From: Lepas anatifera
Lineage: Eukaryota > Arthropoda > Thecostraca > Lepadidae
Reading direction: 5' to 3'
Length of the DNA: 64,000 bases
Assembly (NCBI GenBank): GCA_034440635.1
Contig: JAOTON010002114.1
Coordinates: 1 to 64,000 of the forward strand
This document shows, piece after piece, positions 61,183-64,000 of this stretch. Position 1 is the stretch's first letter. Each line of letters begins with the position of its first letter. The position numbers and the translations under genes are program-made. The notes beneath the pieces are model-generated. The model searched no databases, had not been told where the DNA came from, and saw only the letters and a program-made list of their open reading frames with translations.

Positions 61183-61268
61183 ATGACCATGCCCGGCAAC
61201 TTCGCTGTGCCTGTGAACACTTCTGATGCCGAGCTCACCATCGACACAACAACCTACTCCTGGGAGGT
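61183..61268 (+). CDS. Likely true N-terminus of the receptor, out of frame with the rest
   Basis: ATGs at 61183 and 61189 open PGNFAVPVNTSDAELTIDTT then TYSWEV. The frame carries an NTS glycosylation sequon, typical of amine-receptor N-tails, and ends with an aromatic/acidic motif just where TM1 should begin. The membrane frame (CASLLILPVVIICTIIGN) lies +1 to it. One extra base in GAGGTGCGAGTGTGCC would explain this. AG|GTGCGAGT also looks like a splice donor, but splicing there would remove TM1. Confidence 0.5.
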
Positions 61269-62425
61269 GCGAGTGTGCCTCCCTCCTCATCCTCCCGGTC
61301 GTCATCATCTGCACCATTATCGGCAACCTGCTTGTCTGCCTAGCCGTTAGCATCGTCCCTCGTATCCGCAACCAGCCTTACGCCATCCTCTACGTGTCGC
61401 TGGCCGTGGCCGACCTGTTTGTGGCAGCGTTCGTGATGCCAATCGCGCTTCTGCACCTGTACGAGGGCACCTGGAGGCTGGGGAGAACGCTCTGCGACCT
61501 GTTCGTCAGTGCCGACCTGCTCTCCTGCACGGCCAGCATCCTCAGTCTATGCGCCATCAGCTACGACCGCTACCAGGCAATCACAGATCCGCTCAAGTAC
61601 TCGCAGAAGCGCGTGGAGAAACGGATGCTGTTGTACGTGGTGGTTGTGTGGGGAGTGGCGCTGCTCAGTCTCCTTCCGATCGTCATCATCGGCAACGAGC
61701 ACGGCAACGACGACGCCTGCACCGTCAGCCAGAACATCTACTACCAGGTGTGGGCTACCGTGATGTCGTTCTATCTACCTCTGTTCGTCATCATCTTCGT
61801 CAACATCAAGATTCTTATAACAGCGCGTATCATCTTGAGGAAGGAGCGCCGAGCCCAGGGCCACCTGCCTCCTGTTCACCACCTTCCGCGACGCCCCGAA
61901 ACGTCGGAGGTGGTAAAAAGCTCCTCGGGCTACGATGTGCGACTGTGCCAGGTGGCCAAAGACAGTCCCACACAAAAGTCCGTGTCTGCCAACAACAACG
62001 TGAGCCGCGGTCCGCCTCGCCGTCGCCTCTGCCGCTCTTCTTTCGCCGTGCCGCGGGAGATGAAGGCGCTGGTGACGCTGGGGGTCATCATGACGGCCTT
62101 CATCCTCTGCTGGCTGCCCTTCTTTATCCTGGCGTTGATCCGCCCTTTGTTGGCGCCGGACCAGATACCGCAGGTGCTCTCTGACGTGTTTCTCTGGCTT
62201 GGCTACTTCAACTCACTGCTGAACCCAATCATCTACGTGACATTCAACAAGGACTTTCGGCGTCCGTTTCGGGAGTTTCTGTGTCTGCGGTGCCGGTCGC
62301 TGAGGTCGCTGCTGAGGCAGGAGCAGTACCTGGAGCAGTACGGAGCCTCCCACGACTCCGGCTCTCGTCCACACGAGGTCAGTAGCCATCAGTCCAGACT
62401 CCGTCCACACGAGGTCAGTAATTAG
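61226..62425 (+). CDS. Class A biogenic-amine GPCR, 5-HT1-type serotonin receptor-like
   Basis: The single-exon frame holds all seven membrane segments. Visible landmarks: GN in TM1 (33-34), LAVAD in TM2 (59-63), disulphide cysteines 90 and 165, amine-binding Asp97 (SADLLSCTASI), DRY 114-116, Trp142, YQVWATVMSFYLPLF in TM5 (Ala at 5.42 as in insect 5-HT1), CWLPFF 295-300, LWLGYFNS then NPIIY 333-337, and palmitoylation cysteines 353/356. The C-terminal FREFLCLRCRSLRSLLRQEQ then YLEQYG matches the arthropod 5-HT1 tail (from memory). It should bind serotonin and couple to Gi/o at the plasma membrane. The third loop is short (about 80 residues). The ATG at 61226 gives a 20-residue N-tail with no glycosylation site. 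The ATG at 61183, in another frame, gives a better N-tail, implying a frame break near 61265-61280. Another amine receptor subtype is possible. Confidence 0.9.
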   Translation: MPSSPSTQQPTPGRCECASLLILPVVIICTIIGNLLVCLAVSIVPRIRNQPYAILYVSLAVADLFVAAFVMPIALLHLYEGTWRLGRTLCDLFVSADLLSCTASILSLCAISYDRYQAITDPLKYSQKRVEKRMLLYVVVVWGVALLSLLPIVIIGNEHGNDDACTVSQNIYYQVWATVMSFYLPLFVIIFVNIKILITARIILRKERRAQGHLPPVHHLPRRPETSEVVKSSSGYDVRLCQVAKDSPTQKSVSANNNVSRGPPRRRLCRSSFAVPREMKALVTLGVIMTAFILCWLPFFILALIRPLLAPDQIPQVLSDVFLWLGYFNSLLNPIIYVTFNKDFRRPFREFLCLRCRSLRSLLRQEQYLEQYGASHDSGSRPHEVSSHQSRLRPHEVSN

Positions 62426-62975
62426 CTAGGACTCCGGCTCTCGTCCATACAAGTTCAGAAGTCGTTAGCTAGGACTCCGGCTCTCGTCCACACGAGGTCA
62501 ATAGACGTTAGCTAGGACTCCGGCTCTCGTTCACACGAGGTCAGTAGCCGTTAGCTAGGAATTTGGCTATCGTCCACACGAGGTCAGTAGCCGTTAGCTA
62601 GGACTCCGGCTCTCGTCAACACGAGGTCAGTAGCCGTTAGCTAGGAATTTGGCTCTCGTCCACACGAGGGCAGTAGACGTTAGCTAGGACTCCGGCTATC
62701 GTCCACATGAGGTCAGTAGCCGTTAGCTAGAACTCTGGCTATCGTCCACATGAGGTCAGTAGCCGTTAGCTAGGACTCCGGCTATCGTCCACATGGGGTC
62801 AGTAGCCGTTAGCTAGGACTCCAGCTATCGTCCACATGAGGTCAGTAGCCGCTAGCTAGGACTCCAGCTATCGTCCACATAAGGTCAGTAGCCGTTAGCT
62901 AGGACTCCGGTTATCGTCCACATGAGGTCAGTAGCCGTTAGCTAGGACTCAAACTATCGTCCACATGAGGTCAGT
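62350..62975 (+). repeat. 43-bp minisatellite, about 14 copies, overlapping the receptor 3' end
   Basis: Unit GTCAGTAGCCGTTAGCTAGG, then ACTCCGGCTATCGTCCACAT and GAG. The first two imperfect units encode the last residues (SGSRPHEVSSHQSRLRPHEV) and supply the stop codon TAG at 62423-62425. Variation is mostly single-base. Confidence 0.93.
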
Positions 62976-64000
62976 GCTCATCTGGGCCAAGCTGACCCCA
63001 GCTGGGAACTTTTCTGTGATTATGTGAAAAAAGCCACGAGTGGAATACAATTTGACTTAGGCCATGTAGGATCCCCATGCATAATTTGTTTTCGAATTTA
63101 AGGTAAGGGCAAATATCGCTCAAATTCACTAGCTTTTCTCCAGCCACCCCCGATAAATACGTGAGGCACTGAAGACTCCTTCCAGAGCCCGCGGTACCCT
63201 GTTGATCTTGGGTTCATGCATGGACGTCAAAAGCGGCGACGAGGAGACGGGGGACGTTCCAAGATTTTGCGACCCGGCCTAGATTTTGGCATTCGCCCCC
63301 TATTGCCTGCGTGTACCTACGTAGAAATTCCCAATTATAGCATTGGTGAAGCGCATTGGCAGCGTTTTCAGTTCAGCAAGTATGTTCAAACGCCCCTCGA
63401 CAGCCCGTGTGCCTAGTCCGCGGTCTGTCCCCCGGTTGATGCAAACAGCGCTAACCAGCTGAAGCTTCCTAAAAACACTAACAAGCAACACAGCACATTC
63501 GTTGTCAAGCAATGAGACCATTTTTTACCTTGCTTCAATTGCGGAGCTCCAGATTTTCCTTTGCCGGTTTTGTGAAAGTAGTGACTAGCAGATCAAATGC
63601 CTAGAATCGCATGCTTATGCAATATTAGTATTCATCTGTCTGCTAATCAATGTCCTTATGGTAGGCTGCTCAGTTTCAAGGAGGCTGGTGCCAGTTATCT
63701 GAGCGAACGGTGAGCGCTCTAAGTTCAAACAAGATTACCACTTCCGTTTTTGTAAAATCAATTGGCCCTCTCTGGCGCCAAAAATGCACAAGAGATATAT
63801 TTTGCTCTGACTGGTCTTTACGTACACAGGGTGTAGGTTACCTAACCCCATATCTCTCGCACCGAACGGAAAACAAGGAAATGTATGACGCTCAATCACG
63901 TATTGAAACGTTTAACAATAACCTCCAAAATCAAAATCATTTGCTAAAAAAAGAAAAAACATAGAAACACGCGTTATCAGGCCTCATTTTCTCCGTACGT
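62976..64000. other. Intergenic, nothing recognised
   Basis: No polyadenylation signal was obvious just after the minisatellite. Short frames at 63216 and 63710 lack motifs. Confidence 0.3.

Noticed and set aside
61266..61274. Splice donor AG|GTGCGAGT in the receptor N-terminal codons
   Set aside because: Using it would remove TM1, which is clearly present just downstream in an open frame. A one-base frame break explains the data better.

Overview
The window looks like gene-poor, repeat-rich DNA from an animal, most likely an arthropod and possibly a crustacean. The clearest gene is a class A GPCR (61.2-62.4 kb) whose C-terminal tail and transmembrane 5 pattern match arthropod 5-HT1-type serotonin receptors. 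Spliced exons with GT-AG introns, a tRNA-derived SINE with a 17-bp target duplication, two LINE reverse transcriptases, many hAT-type MITEs and long GA/CT and AT microsatellites all point the same way. Nothing bacterial is present. I could run no searches, so family names rest on visible motifs and remembered family features.

Layout. At 0-6.3 kb, a tandem array of about 127-bp units lies beyond the 3' end of a minus-strand gene that I reassembled from six exons. All its splice phases agree, giving about 274 residues. Its C-terminal part resembles a large uncharacterised animal family, often labelled SAMD3-like. Two of its introns carry long complementary CT and GA arrays. From 6.8 to 24 kb the sequence is mostly transposons: a TTAA-flanked MITE family of about 445 bp (eight copies in the window), a nested TIR element, a SINE, a truncated LINE on the minus strand, and a dense cluster of short hAT-type MITEs between 15.5 and 19.4 kb. 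Around 24 kb a GC-rich block encodes a 56-residue secreted cysteine-rich peptide that I do not recognise.

From 24 to 40 kb there are several minisatellites (22, 34, 42, 54 and 56 bp units), AT arrays, TGACCT/AGGTCA-rich dispersed repeats, two more SINE-like copies and further MITEs. From 40.2 to 48.2 kb one MITE copy is split by a 7.2-kb hAT-type element (8-bp duplication) and by a 385-bp hAT MITE (8-bp duplication). The 7.2-kb element itself carries a 536-bp hAT MITE. Removing the inserts restores a 449-bp MITE. From 49.1 to 51.1 kb lies a LINE with an intact RT open frame. From 51 to 60.7 kb I see mostly unique or ancient repeat sequence with a few GC-rich islands. The serotonin-receptor-like gene follows, with a CRE upstream and a 43-bp minisatellite that begins inside its last codons.

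The genes do not form a pathway or operon. The main interest lies in the order of transposon insertions, the exons flanked by complementary introns, an N-terminal frame break in the receptor, and the unknown secreted peptide.
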